Assembly (NCBI GenBank): GCA_023955635.1
Contig: JAMXHR010000001.1
Coordinates: 248,001 to 312,000, forward strand
DNA: 64,000 bases
Direction of reading: 5' to 3'
From: Methanosarcina sp. ERenArc_MAG2
Lineage (GTDB): Archaea; Halobacteriota; Methanosarcinia; Methanosarcinales; Methanosarcinaceae
Shown here: piece after piece, positions 11,279-20,031 of the stretch
Position numbering within the stretch: the stretch's first letter is position 1
How the letters are laid out: the number at the start of each line of letters is the position of its first letter
Notes under the pieces: model-generated
What the model was told of the DNA's origin: nothing
What the model saw: the letters and a program-made list of their open reading frames with translations, nothing else
Databases searched by the model: none
Made by a program: the position numbers and the translations under genes

Positions 11279-11282
11279 CTAG

Positions 11283-11836
11283 GTGAGATGTCTAGGTTTT
11301 AGAGATGTCTGCAAAATAAGTACCTTATTCTGGAGAAGTCTTTTCAATTCTCTTTTTCTCTCTTCATTTTTGACTTTTTCCTCACATTTTAGAAACGAAT
11401 CAAAGTTATGAGTAGCTATCGGATTCATATTTTGGAGTAGTCACTTTTCAACTGGAAAATTATTTACTTTTTCAATAATTTTGATACTCTTTTTATTTTT
11501 CATAACACTTAAAAACTCATGACTTTCTAAAGTGCCATACTCACAATATCAAAAATGCCCTGACCTTAGAAAATCAAATAATGTTTAACAAAATTCTGAT
11601 TTTTTTCTGATTTCATTCTTCATACTTTTTGCAAAGCGTTTTCAAATATTTTATCACGTTTCGCTAAAAAAGTTGTACTACCTATTGATTTTTATTACTT
11701 GCATCGGAATTCTGTGAAAATAAACGAAGATGTAAACACCAATTCTTTCTAAATAATTCCGGTGATTATAGAAAAATATTTAATGAAGAATTTTTTACTA
11801 TTAAGTGAAAAAAATAAATATATGAGAGGATAAACT
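11283..11836. other. A/T-rich intergenic region
   Basis: No supported gene is seen. The last bases before the next gene contain AATAAATATATGAGAGGATAA (11812-11832): a TATA-like stretch followed by a ribosome site (GAGAGGAT) for the DUF1699 gene at 11837. The interval 10729-11012 left of the MITE is equally empty. Confidence 0.5.
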
Positions 11837-12244
11837 TTGAAAATAAGGGTTGTGAGTTCAAGAGAAGAAATCTTCACACTGAATCCAAATGAAAGAATAG
11901 TGCACCTGGCCTTCAGGCCATCGAACAAGGATATTTTTTCACTGGTTGAGAACTGTCCGAAGATTGAGGTCATACAGCTTCCAAAGTCTTACAGACGTAC
12001 TGTTTCAAAGTCAATAGAAATGTTCCTTGAAATGCAGCGCATCCAGCTCATAGAAGGAGACGTCTGGGGTCACAGGAAAGATATAAACGAGTACTACCGT
12101 ATTCCTTCGTCAATCATTGAAGAAATAAAAGAACTGAAAATTGAAGGTAAATCCACTGAAGCTATTGAGGAAAAGGTCTCAAGGGAAAGTAAACTTAACC
12201 CTGAGATGGTTGCTTACATTCTGAGAAAGGATGTTACCGCCTGA
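11837..12244 (+). CDS. DUF1699 family protein, second copy
   Basis: This 135-residue paralog of the protein at 7661 aligns over its whole length: KIRVVSSREEIF, VHLAFRPSNKDIFSLVENCP, LIEGDVWGHRKDINEYYRIP. It starts with TTG at 11837, nine bases after AGAGG; no ATG is available at the conserved start. It is shorter at the C-terminus than its relative. The function is unknown. The two copies flank the IS and MITE, so the interval between them may be an insertion hot spot or the remains of a duplication. Confidence 0.8.
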   Translation: MKIRVVSSREEIFTLNPNERIVHLAFRPSNKDIFSLVENCPKIEVIQLPKSYRRTVSKSIEMFLEMQRIQLIEGDVWGHRKDINEYYRIPSSIIEEIKELKIEGKSTEAIEEKVSRESKLNPEMVAYILRKDVTA

Positions 12245-12761
12245 GATGCTGAAACAATATTTTAAGCTCTCCTCAATTTCATTTCTTTTTAATTTTTATT
12301 TCATTTCTTTTTAATTTTTGCTTCTTGCTGATTTTCTAATTTCTGGTTATCCCAATTTTTTGGGTTTTATAACTTTTAGATTTTTATTATTTTGTCATTT
12401 TAATTACTTTTTAATTTTTATTAACTTTTTATTTATTATACTCTTTTATTTTCTCTGGTAGTGCTTTTAAATTTTTTATAGACCTTTAAGGTATAAGCTA
12501 ATCCAAACTCAGTAAACTCTTCGGACTAAATAATACTGAGCCTATCCCAAACCATTTTATTCTTAATCATTCAGACTTGTCAGGATCTCTTTCAAGATCA
12601 TAAACGCGGTTTGTTACTCAAAAGAAGGGATTCAGTGAAACAAGTTTTGAGTTTTCATATTCATATATTTCTTCTTCAATCTTGCAACAATTCCACAATT
12701 CTTTCCGCATTTGCAAAAAATAAGTAAAGGTTTTTACCGCCATTGTCAGACGTTTCTGCTC
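12245..12761. other. Very T-rich intergenic region
   Basis: There is a run of T-rich sequence after the DUF1699 gene (12262-12480) that would serve as an archaeal terminator. Near-repeats of ATTTCTTTTTAATTTTT occur at 12280-12320. Nothing coding is supported on either strand. Confidence 0.4.
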
Positions 12762-13222
12762 TCATTTACAGCTTCCTTTGCGCAACCCATTGTTATCCTG
12801 GTAATAAATCTCGTCAAAATCCCCGCGCAAAGTTTTCAGTGCGTATTTTTCCACTTCGATCTCCTGCCTTGTGCGTATACCGATCCTTCTGAATACGGAT
12901 ATTGGAGGGCACCAGCCCTGTACTGCGTGTTGGAGCCGAAAAATGGAAACTACCAGAGGCAGAATAAACCAGTTCCGATTCTTTTTTAATCCAAGTGCGG
13001 CTCCAATAAAAGACAATATAGCCGCATTGGCTTCGAGATAGTGCTCGATATCCCATTCCAGATCAAGCTCTTTAATTCTCCTGGTTATCTCATATCGGTT
13101 TTGCTTGCATAAAACCGAACTGTTGCAGCTATCTCCATATCAATTGCCTGGTTAATCTCAGGAAGGGTATTAGCCCGTACCCTATCTCCCCGAATGATTT
13201 CACTGTAGGTATTTATTACCAT
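12762..13222 (-). CDS. DUF2892 / YgaP-type membrane protein, one frameshift
   Basis: The N-terminal part, from the ATG at 13222 (MVINTYSEIIRGDRVRANTL), ends early in one frame. The rest follows in the next: ITRRIKELDLEWDIEHYLEA, then NRNWFILPLVVSIFRLQHAV and GWCPPISVFRRIGIRT. The WCP-x-FRRIGIRT block after a hydrophobic stretch is typical of the DUF2892 transmembrane family. One base added at 13097-13102 (GGTTTT) restores a protein of about 153 residues. AAGGGGAA just upstream supports the ATG at 13222. The role is unknown. Confidence 0.65.
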
Positions 13223-13470
13223 AAAATTCCCCTTTAATGGCCTTTTAAGGTCTATAACCCGACCCAATCATCTTTTACTAAAAGAGGGTAAGGTATGCCC
13301 ATATAAAGTTAATCATAAAAATTAACTTTCAATACTCACTTTTATAGAAGAAAAAGACTCAAACATACCTTTTTTCCATTTTTTTGTCATCTAAGCCTTT
13401 AAAGGGAAGAAATGCATGTTTTAAGTGCGGAGAAACTATTCTGAAGGAAATTTTCGGTTTACTTCCTGCT

Positions 13471-14334
13471 TCAGAATTCGATTAATCCATTCGGATAGTA
13501 AATAACCTGTAATCCTTCAAAATATATGCCTCCTGGATGCCTGTATCCGTTTGACCCGCTCCAGTCAAAATTCAGCCAGTACTGAAGCCCTTCTGCTTCA
13601 AGTTTTCTGTTTGAGTACCAGATATCTTCGGCGTAGGAATATCTGCCCTGCACATAACTCATAACTTCGCGCGCAGTTTTTTCGTCATTCCCTATATAGA
13701 GCTCGGGATAGGCGTGCCCGTAACTCTTGTTTGTTGCAGTAACAACCCTCGTATTGAACCCCATATTTTTTAAAAGTGCGGACATAACTATGGAATAGTC
13801 GTCACAATCTCCATTATATCCTTCATTGATAGTTTGAGAAGCTCCGAAGAAAAACTCGGCATTTTTATCGTAACGGTACTTCCAGTGCTCGTTCACATAA
13901 TCAAAAACATCACAGGCATCTTCTATATTATATCCTGAAGCCTTTCCGGTTATATTGAAGACTTCAACTGCAATTCTTTTTTCATCTCCTGACCCGATAG
14001 CCCGTTGAAAGTTCTGAGACATCAGCCTGTGTTCCCTCGAATAAGTAACATTTGATTTTTCTTCGGAATAAGTCGGGACATCAGGTACTTCAACAGAAGC
14101 GGAAACAGCTCCAGCTGCGGCGCTCGTATTCTCCCATACATCAATTTCGTCTGCTGATCCTGCCTCAGCCGGGAGACAACTGTTCACTCCATCCGTTATG
14201 ACATTCTCTATATCCTCTACCAGACCTTTTAGGTCCAAATTTGAAAAGGAAATTTTCTCAGTGGTAGTAGGACCTATGCACGCAGCAGTGAGTGCAAAGA
14301 AAAGAATCAGGCTTAATAACTTTAAAAATTTCAT
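13471..14334 (-). CDS. Secreted lipoprotein with transglutaminase-like domain
   Basis: The 287-residue protein starts MKFLKLLSLILFFALTAACI, a signal peptide ending in a lipobox-like LTAAC, so it is probably exported and lipid-anchored. The C-terminal half contains GDCDDYSIVMSALLKNMGF, the Cys-containing helix of transglutaminase-like cysteine proteases, followed by VVTATNKSYGHAYPELYIG with the His. The Asp of the triad may be in the later NFDWSGSNG region. The substrate is unknown. Such proteins are common in Methanosarcina. TATA-like ACTATATAAG lies upstream near 14388-14397. Confidence 0.75.
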   Translation of the reverse strand: MKFLKLLSLILFFALTAACIGPTTTEKISFSNLDLKGLVEDIENVITDGVNSCLPAEAGSADEIDVWENTSAAAGAVSASVEVPDVPTYSEEKSNVTYSREHRLMSQNFQRAIGSGDEKRIAVEVFNITGKASGYNIEDACDVFDYVNEHWKYRYDKNAEFFFGASQTINEGYNGDCDDYSIVMSALLKNMGFNTRVVTATNKSYGHAYPELYIGNDEKTAREVMSYVQGRYSYAEDIWYSNRKLEAEGLQYWLNFDWSGSNGYRHPGGIYFEGLQVIYYPNGLIEF

Positions 14335-14805
14335 CCAGATCGCGCTGCCAACTCTCCTAAATATAGCATAAAACTAAAAACATGATACAGACTATATAAG
14401 ATATAAACTTGTAAGTACAAACTTGTAAGGATAAACTTCGTAAGCTTAAAAATTTTGGGTTATTGGATAATTGGGAGATGAAATTATATTCCCAATGGCA
14501 GGATTTAAATAGAGATTATACTTCTCGTTCTCTTTTCAAAAATAACCCACACTTACAGTGATCTAATTCCTCGCAATATTTACTTTCCTGCCGAAAATGT
14601 GGACATGAGGTACGATATTTGCATTTTCTGCGCATTATAATGGATAGTATTTCCATATTTCTGATATCTTCCTTTATTTGTTCTCAACAGTATATGTATA
14701 TAGGAAGAGTTATATTATCTTTTGCTCTCTTTATATCCTCAATTGTGTTGTCTGAACTTGCAAGCTTTTACTATTAAACAGCACCAAGCTACCTTCAAGC
14801 AGACT
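14335..14805. other. Intergenic region between lipoprotein and ChaB-like gene
   Basis: The lipoprotein's probable promoter is at the left end. ACAAACTTGTAAG-type short repeats occur at 14408-14440. No gene or stable structure could be supported in the rest. Confidence 0.35.
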
Positions 14806-15072
14806 TTATGTATTACTGATATGGATAAAAAGACTCACCAATAATAGTTCAAAAGATAAACAGGCAGAAATCCAAAATGAAAATTTAATTCTTTTTACCC
14901 AGTTCCCTTTAGAATTATTCTCATATACTCTTTTAACCGCACTCCAGGTAATCCGGTGAGCAGTCTCTCCCCTTGACGCTTCCCACATCATTTTGTAGGT
15001 TCGTTTTATTCTCTCCAGACGATATTGAAGGCTTCCCTGTAAATGTCCTGTCTGTGTTCCGGCAGGTTCCAT
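14806..15072 (-). CDS. Small ChaB-like protein with hydrophobic tail
   Basis: The 88-residue protein contains ASRGETAHRITWSAVKRVYE followed by KGNWVKR. This matches the conserved C-terminal part of ChaB-family proteins (a REETAHKVAWAAVK-type block ending in GKW). Unusually, a hydrophobic segment follows (FWISACLSFELLLVSLFI, residues 66-83) that could be a membrane anchor or a frame artefact past the normal end. The function of archaeal ChaB-like proteins is not established. Confidence 0.5.
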   Translation of the reverse strand: MEPAGTQTGHLQGSLQYRLERIKRTYKMMWEASRGETAHRITWSAVKRVYENNSKGNWVKRIKFSFWISACLSFELLLVSLFIHISNT

Positions 15073-15378
15073 CTAATTATTTCCAGACAGTTTAGAATTG
15101 CTTTTATACAGCATTTACTTCCTAATTCAATTAACGAAGATTCTTTTTTAAGAGGGTTTTATAAAGCCTGGTAAATCAGTCCTACCTTCTGGTAACCAAA
15201 TATCTGTCAGATGAATTGAAGTAATCACATAAGGGCGTAGATTCGAGGCTTTAGCAGCGCTGCTCGTCGAGAACGCTTTCCTTTACTGAAAAGCCCAATA
15301 TTCTTATTATCTTCGTGATTGTCTACTTCCCTGGCTTTGATGATTCAATCCTCTTTTGTATTCGGTTAAGGAATTCAT

Positions 15379-15577
15379 GACTCTGATCCAAAATCTAGTG
15401 ATTTTTGCATTTCTTGATTGAAGATCTGAATTCGTAAGAAGAATTCAGCCTCCAATCAAAATTAACATTCGACATCTAAAGACTTTAACCCAGAAGCAGA
15501 ATCACAAGGATTGTAACCAATTACAAAATCTAGTGATTTTTAATTTTATGTTCATCACTAGATTTTGGCACTGAGTC
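15379..15577. repeat. MITE-like element flanked by a perfect 8-bp target duplication
   Basis: The ends are imperfect inverted repeats of about 24 bp: GACTC, a variable stretch, then CAAAATCTAGTGAT at 15379-15403, and the complement ending at 15577. GAATTCAT lies directly outside both ends (15371-15378 and 15578-15585). An internal direct copy of CAAAATCTAGTGAT at 15524 forms a hairpin with the right end. It is 199 bp and non-coding. A diverged second copy is at 44176-44460. Confidence 0.8.
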
Positions 15578-15680
15578 GAATTCATTAATATGAGATAAAT
15601 ATTACAATATTCAATTCATCTTCGTTTACTATAGCTTACATAAACGCAATGAAAATAACACATTTCTTACGGACCATATC

Positions 15681-15992
15681 TTAACCGAACATACCCAGGA
15701 CATCTTCAGTGGGTTTTACCTGCCGATTTATGCTAACATCTGACTCCGAAAGGTTTTTCAGTACAGTTTTTTCTCTTTTATTGCCAGAAGTAACCTCGGT
15801 TATTTTGAAATATGGCAGTCCCCTGATGGCCAGGCGGGCCATAGAGTCCTCAATGTCCGTAGTGCGTTCCTTAATTCTATCCGGGCTTGCCATAACGTTG
15901 AGAAGTTCCTCAAGTGTTGGGCTGTTCGATCTCCAGGTACCGTCGCTCCGGGTCTCGGCTGTAAAGATTTGCCATTTGATTTTCACTGACAC
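15681..15992 (-). CDS. Hypothetical protein
   Basis: The 103-residue protein starts with GTG (MSVKIKWQIFTAETRSDGTW) about nine bases after a strong GAGAGGGG ribosome site. It has a region LEELLNVMASPDRIKERTTD and ends EDVLGMFG. I do not recognise a family. A plus-strand frame covers the same stretch, but its composition and lack of ribosome site make it a shadow. No membrane or signal segments are visible. Confidence 0.55.
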   Translation of the reverse strand: MSVKIKWQIFTAETRSDGTWRSNSPTLEELLNVMASPDRIKERTTDIEDSMARLAIRGLPYFKITEVTSGNKREKTVLKNLSESDVSINRQVKPTEDVLGMFG

Positions 15993-16351
15993 AATATTCC
16001 CCTCTCAAATGTGCATTGTCCATTTGGACTGCGCACTAAAAAACAAAGGCTCATTAATAATCTTGTTCAATTATTTTTATAAGCTTTTGCTTATAATCTT
16101 ATATTAGTCTTATATCATATATAATTCGACTTTCCCGTTCAAAGCTCATTTCTGACAAGAAAATATGGATGAGAATAAGTTGCAGCCTGAAAAAATCATC
16201 CGCCGATTCTTGGAAATACTTTTGATTCGATATAAAATATTGACTCTTTGCCTTATCCTGCCGGTTAGAAAATAGATTCCTAACTACCTAAATAATATTT
16301 AAAACTTCACGTATTTCAATCCTTATTTCGGATTCTGGCTTCATACGCAAC

Positions 16352-16600
16352 TCAAGAAATCAAGCGCAAGCCAATTAAATTCTGCAGGTTTTCCCTGTTC
16401 GGAACATGAGCATGATAGGGCAAAATGATCCTTTTTGCTCCTTGACCTCGTTTGCCAGCAGGTCAGCAGTTCTCATAACTTCAGGATAGTCCAGAGCGCC
16501 AGCTAAAACCAATGCTGGCACCGATCTCGGCCAGCCTGAAAGCAGCCGGTGAGAAACCAATCCGGTTGCAGAATCGGATTTTTCCGCACCCGCGCATGTA
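16352..16600 (-). pseudogene. Remnant of an alpha/beta-hydrolase gene
   Basis: Only the C-terminal part of a hydrolase of the alpha/beta fold is left: VPALVLAGALDYPEVMRTADLLANEV, then in the next frame AKRIILPYHAHVPNRENLQN with the catalytic-His region. At least two frame breaks occur (near 16430 and 16525), and the upstream two thirds of the gene are absent. Unlike the other broken genes here, a real deletion is involved, so this is a true fragment. It lies beside the TnpB remnant in a degraded stretch. Confidence 0.6.
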
Positions 16601-16970
16601 AAAGCAAAGAACCCTGTAGTGTTGAGTAAAGGCGCCCCACTACCAGCCCCACATACAGCGGAGTTAGCGACAAGAGCAAAGGTCAGAAAAAGAGGCGTGA
16701 GCCTTCAAACCATACGAGATGAAGGAACAAGGGCAAACGGCACACTAATGACGGTTTTTCAAACAGCAAAAAAACTGAATATAAGTTTATAGATTACATA
16801 TGATGTATATGATTACGTGTTTAATAGACTGAGCAACAAATTTGAGATATCATCTCTAGCGAAACTGATCAGAGAATAAAAGCTCATTGAGTTGGAAGTC
16901 AGAGCTTTCTACTCAATTTGAAGGGAATACTTTTTCTCACTTCATTGAATTTTTAACCTATTAAGTTTAA

Positions 16971-17225
16971 TTTCTAGGTAAGAAAGTAATAAGAATTGAT
17001 GAGAGCTATACTTCAAGGGAATGTTTTGTCTGTAGAAAAAGGCATAATATGTCTCTGTCTCAAAGAACTATAATATGTAATTGTGGAAATATACTTAACA
17101 GGGATCTGAATGGTGCGATTAATATCATGCAATATTTCCTATTAAAGAATGCCTTGTGGACAGACTATCAGAGATTTTCTGATAATCTTCGACAAACAGG
17201 TTCGTCGATTGGGATTTGGTTTTAG
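16971..17225 (+). pseudogene. C-terminal fragment of an IS605-type TnpB gene
   Basis: The translation has KVIRIDESYTSRECFVCRKR, then CNCGNILNRDLNGAINIM. These are the zinc finger (CxxC...CxCG) and the final RuvC motif (DLNGAxNI) of TnpB. A stop at 16968 and no start codon mark it as a remnant. Downstream, GAAGCTACTCC at 17260 and GGAGTAGTTCAC at 17305 can pair as the right-end hairpin of such elements, which in active systems forms the guide RNA scaffold. The element ends about where the PPTase promoter begins. Confidence 0.75.
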
Positions 17226-17339
17226 TACCTAAACCTCAGATGACGTAAATACTCGAAGGAAGCTACTCCCTAAATTCTTTGCCGGACAGCTCAGTTTTAA
17301 GGAAGGAGTAGTTCACATACTAAAATATAGTAGATATAC

Positions 17340-18035
17340 GTGAATCGTATGTGCAGTAAGAATTTAACAATAACTTCCTCTATATCTCTTGAACATATTC
17401 CTTACCTGTGGGAACAGAGCCATGTTCTTATTATTCTCATTGACTTGGATAATTATGATACATTTAATACGGCCTACCTTGACAGGATCGAAATGGAATA
17501 TCTCGAGGGTTTACAGACTAATTATTTTAAGAAAAGATATATTCTCTCCAGAACGGTTCTAAAACATATTCTATGCAGTCTCCTTCACGAGCGATCCGCC
17601 TTCGACGTATCCACATATAAAAACGACAATGGGAGAGTCTGTATCCATAACCACAATGAAATGTATATATGTATATCATATACTGAAAACATTGCAGCCC
17701 TTGCAATATCAAAGGTTGAGGTCGGTATTGATATCGAGCTTGGAAGAACACTGGATCTTAAAAATACTTTGAAATATCTGCGTGAAAAACCTTCATTCAC
17801 GGACAAACCTTTAAGTAAAACCGATATTTTAAAAACATGGACTTTGAAAGAAGCTTATTGTAAGTTTTCCAATAAAAACATGCTTCTTAATTTAAATAAA
17901 GATCTTAATCTAAGCAGTGTCGGCCATTCAAGTTATTTTTTAGACAATAAATACGTATTTTCAGTCATTACCCACTCTGATTTACATATTATCAATATAA
18001 ATCACCTTCAGAAGATAGACTGCAACTGGAACTGA
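17340..18035 (+). CDS. 4'-phosphopantetheinyl transferase (Sfp type)
   Basis: It transfers phosphopantetheine from CoA to a carrier-protein serine; the obvious substrate is the ACP gene 270 bases downstream. The 231-residue protein has the two family motifs: VEVGIDIELGR with the metal-binding Asp and Glu (residues 126-136), and WTLKEAYCKF (residues 167-176). The start may be GTG 17340 or ATG 17349. TATA-like AAAATATAGTAG precedes it at 17322. Sfp-type enzymes are rare in archaea, and the AT-rich composition and neighbouring TnpB remnant hint at transfer (inference). Confidence 0.87.
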   Translation: MNRMCSKNLTITSSISLEHIPYLWEQSHVLIILIDLDNYDTFNTAYLDRIEMEYLEGLQTNYFKKRYILSRTVLKHILCSLLHERSAFDVSTYKNDNGRVCIHNHNEMYICISYTENIAALAISKVEVGIDIELGRTLDLKNTLKYLREKPSFTDKPLSKTDILKTWTLKEAYCKFSNKNMLLNLNKDLNLSSVGHSSYFLDNKYVFSVITHSDLHIININHLQKIDCNWN

Positions 18036-18190
18036 ATGTGTTATAAAATATAACATTTTAAATGGCGTCTGAAGTGGAAAATGTAACAAATTGCTAAAAT
18101 TGTATCATCCGAGTTCTCTCAATTGGTTTTACTCAAAATTTTCAATTTTTTTCAAAACTTTTTTGTCAGTGGAAAACTAACTCAAATTAT

Positions 18191-18198
18191 TTATATAG
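18191..18198 (+). promoter_or_regulatory. Probable TATA box of the carrier-protein operon
   Basis: TTATATAG follows an A-rich stretch (ACTCAAAT) in a 267-bp gap and lies about 105 bases before the ACP start, leaving a leader of roughly 80 bases. The ribosome site AGGGGATAAC sits at 18288-18297. This would give the ACP-ligase-PP-loop genes their own promoter separate from the PPTase. Confidence 0.45.
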
Positions 18199-18302
18199 TT
18201 GTATTGCATATCTAGCAGTGGGGATTTCACGTTATTATGGACAGAGTCGTGTGTTACTCACAATTGATAGTCCACTAAACGAAACCATAGGGGATAACAT
18301 AC

Positions 18303-18548
18303 ATGCAACAGGTAAAAAGTGACATCGTTGATTATTTGAAGGCTAATTCTTTTATGGACAATAACACCAGCTTGAAAGATAATGATTCTCTCACTCAGAA
18401 TGGCATTATAGATTCCATTGGTCTGCTTGAACTTATGGACTATATCTGTGATAAATATTCTATTGAGATTCCTGAAGATATGCTAACACCGGAAAATTTT
18501 GACTCTTTGCAGGGAATTACTAATATGATAACCAAACTGGCGAAGTGA
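18303..18548 (+). CDS. Acyl carrier protein
   Basis: The 81-residue protein is of standard ACP size and helical layout. Ser38 in GIIDSIGLLEL is the phosphopantetheine site (D-S-I/L motif). The acidic helix II, DKYSIEIPEDMLTPENF, follows. Its stop overlaps the GTG start of the AMP-forming ligase (GTGA, 18545-18548). With the ligase and the PPTase it makes a minimal thiotemplate set. Stand-alone ACPs are uncommon in archaea, which do not make fatty acids by the bacterial route, so a dedicated product is likely. Confidence 0.88.
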   Translation: MQQVKSDIVDYLKANSFMDNNTSLKDNDSLTQNGIIDSIGLLELMDYICDKYSIEIPEDMLTPENFDSLQGITNMITKLAK

Positions 18549-20031
18549 AAAATATGCGAATTGATGCGTATATCACGGAATACGCCAGAAATACTCCTCA
18601 AAACATTGCTCTGGAAGAGGACAAAAGGTCGATTAACTATAGCTGCCTTGATAAGGACATAAATACCATTGCTTTACCTTTGATGGATTTTAAGCATTGC
18701 AGATTTGTAATACTGGCAGAGTCAGGTATACAGTATATAAAAATACTCATGGCGGTCTACCGGTCACTTAATATCGCAATCCCTTTGCCAATAGAATTTC
18801 CTAAATTCAGTCTTGAAAAAATCCTTGATGCTGCCCATGTCAATAATATCATTACAACTGATGCACAATATTCAAGATTTGGGGAGGATTTTTTTGGGCG
18901 TTTTGGAACCGTAGTAGTTGTTTCCAGTGACACTTCCGTAGAGGTTCTGCATAAAAGGATAGGAACCGATTCAAGTAATCCGGAACTGCGGCTGGTTCTC
19001 TACACTTCCGGCACAACAGGCACTCCGAAGGGGGTAATGTTGAGCGACAGAAACCTGGTAGCAAACGCACAGTCAATAATAGAGGTACTTGGCATAACCT
19101 CCAGAGATAAAGCAGCCTTAATAATATCACCACACCACGCTTTTGGAAATTCCATAATTAATTCCCATCTGATGGCGGGCAGCACTATCAGAATTGGAAA
19201 TATGAATTTTATAGACTCGGTTTTCAACCTTATAGAAAGAGGTGTATCCATATTCTATGGGGTGCCCAGTACTTACCGTATGCTCCTCCGGTATCCAGAT
19301 AGATTCAAAAAGCTTTTACTAACGTCAGAACCGCTGCATCTGCAGGCGGAGGTATGGATAAGTTCATTGTAAAAGATATTAGGGCTTTTGCCCCTTGTCT
19401 GGAAATTTTACCAATGTATGGGCAGACTGAAGCTACAGCAAGACTTGCCTATCTGCCAGCAGAAGATGTGGATAAATTCATTGACACTATAGGAAAATCG
19501 ATTCCAGGGGTCACTCTGGATGTTTTCGATTCCGAATTCCGGCCAGTAGAGCTTAATATAACGGGCGAACTGGTTGCGAGGGGGGATAACATTTTGTTAG
19601 GTTACCTGGACGATGAAATTGCCACTGAGAAGAGGATCATAAACGGATGGCTGTATACTGGCGATCTCGCACAGAAATTGCCCAATGGATATATCAAACT
19701 GCTGGGACGCAAGGATGATCTTATTAAAATCGGTGATCACCGAGTGAACCCAAGAGAAATTGAGAGAAACATAGAGGAAAATAACGAGGTTTCTAAGGTT
19801 TTTGTTGTGCCTGTACACCACGAACTTATGGGAACTGCGATCAGTCTCCTGGTCATACCTGCAGAGGGGACAGTAATCGAAAATTTATTCGCATTCTGCC
19901 GGAAGAGCCTGCCTGGTTACCTGTGTCCAAAAGAAATATTGTTCATCGATCATCTGCCTTTGAGCGAGAATGGAAAAATATCCAATCGATCTATCATAGA
20001 GGAATACCAACATGTCAAAGCTAGTATGTAA
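18545..20031 (+). CDS. AMP-forming acyl/aminoacyl-ACP ligase (adenylation enzyme), one frameshift
   Basis: This enzyme should activate a carboxylic acid with ATP and load it on the ACP. The motifs are complete across the two frames: LYTSGTTGTPKGVMLS (phosphate loop), PMYGQTEATARLAY, WLYTGDLAQKLPNGYIKLLG, and the last Lys in LSENGKISNRSI. One base added to the T run at 19314-19317 joins them as KKLLTNVRTAASAGGGMDKF. The reconstructed length is about 495 residues, which is normal. The substrate cannot be read from the sequence. It overlaps the PP-loop gene by 20 bases. Confidence 0.85.

Noticed and set aside
12711-12989. Plus-strand open frame of 92 residues
   Set aside because: It is antisense to the DUF2892-type gene, which has family motifs and a ribosome site.
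15709-16107. Plus-strand open frame of 132 residues
   Set aside because: It is antisense to the 103-residue gene that has a strong GAGAGGGG ribosome site; it ends in a low-complexity hydrophobic tail.
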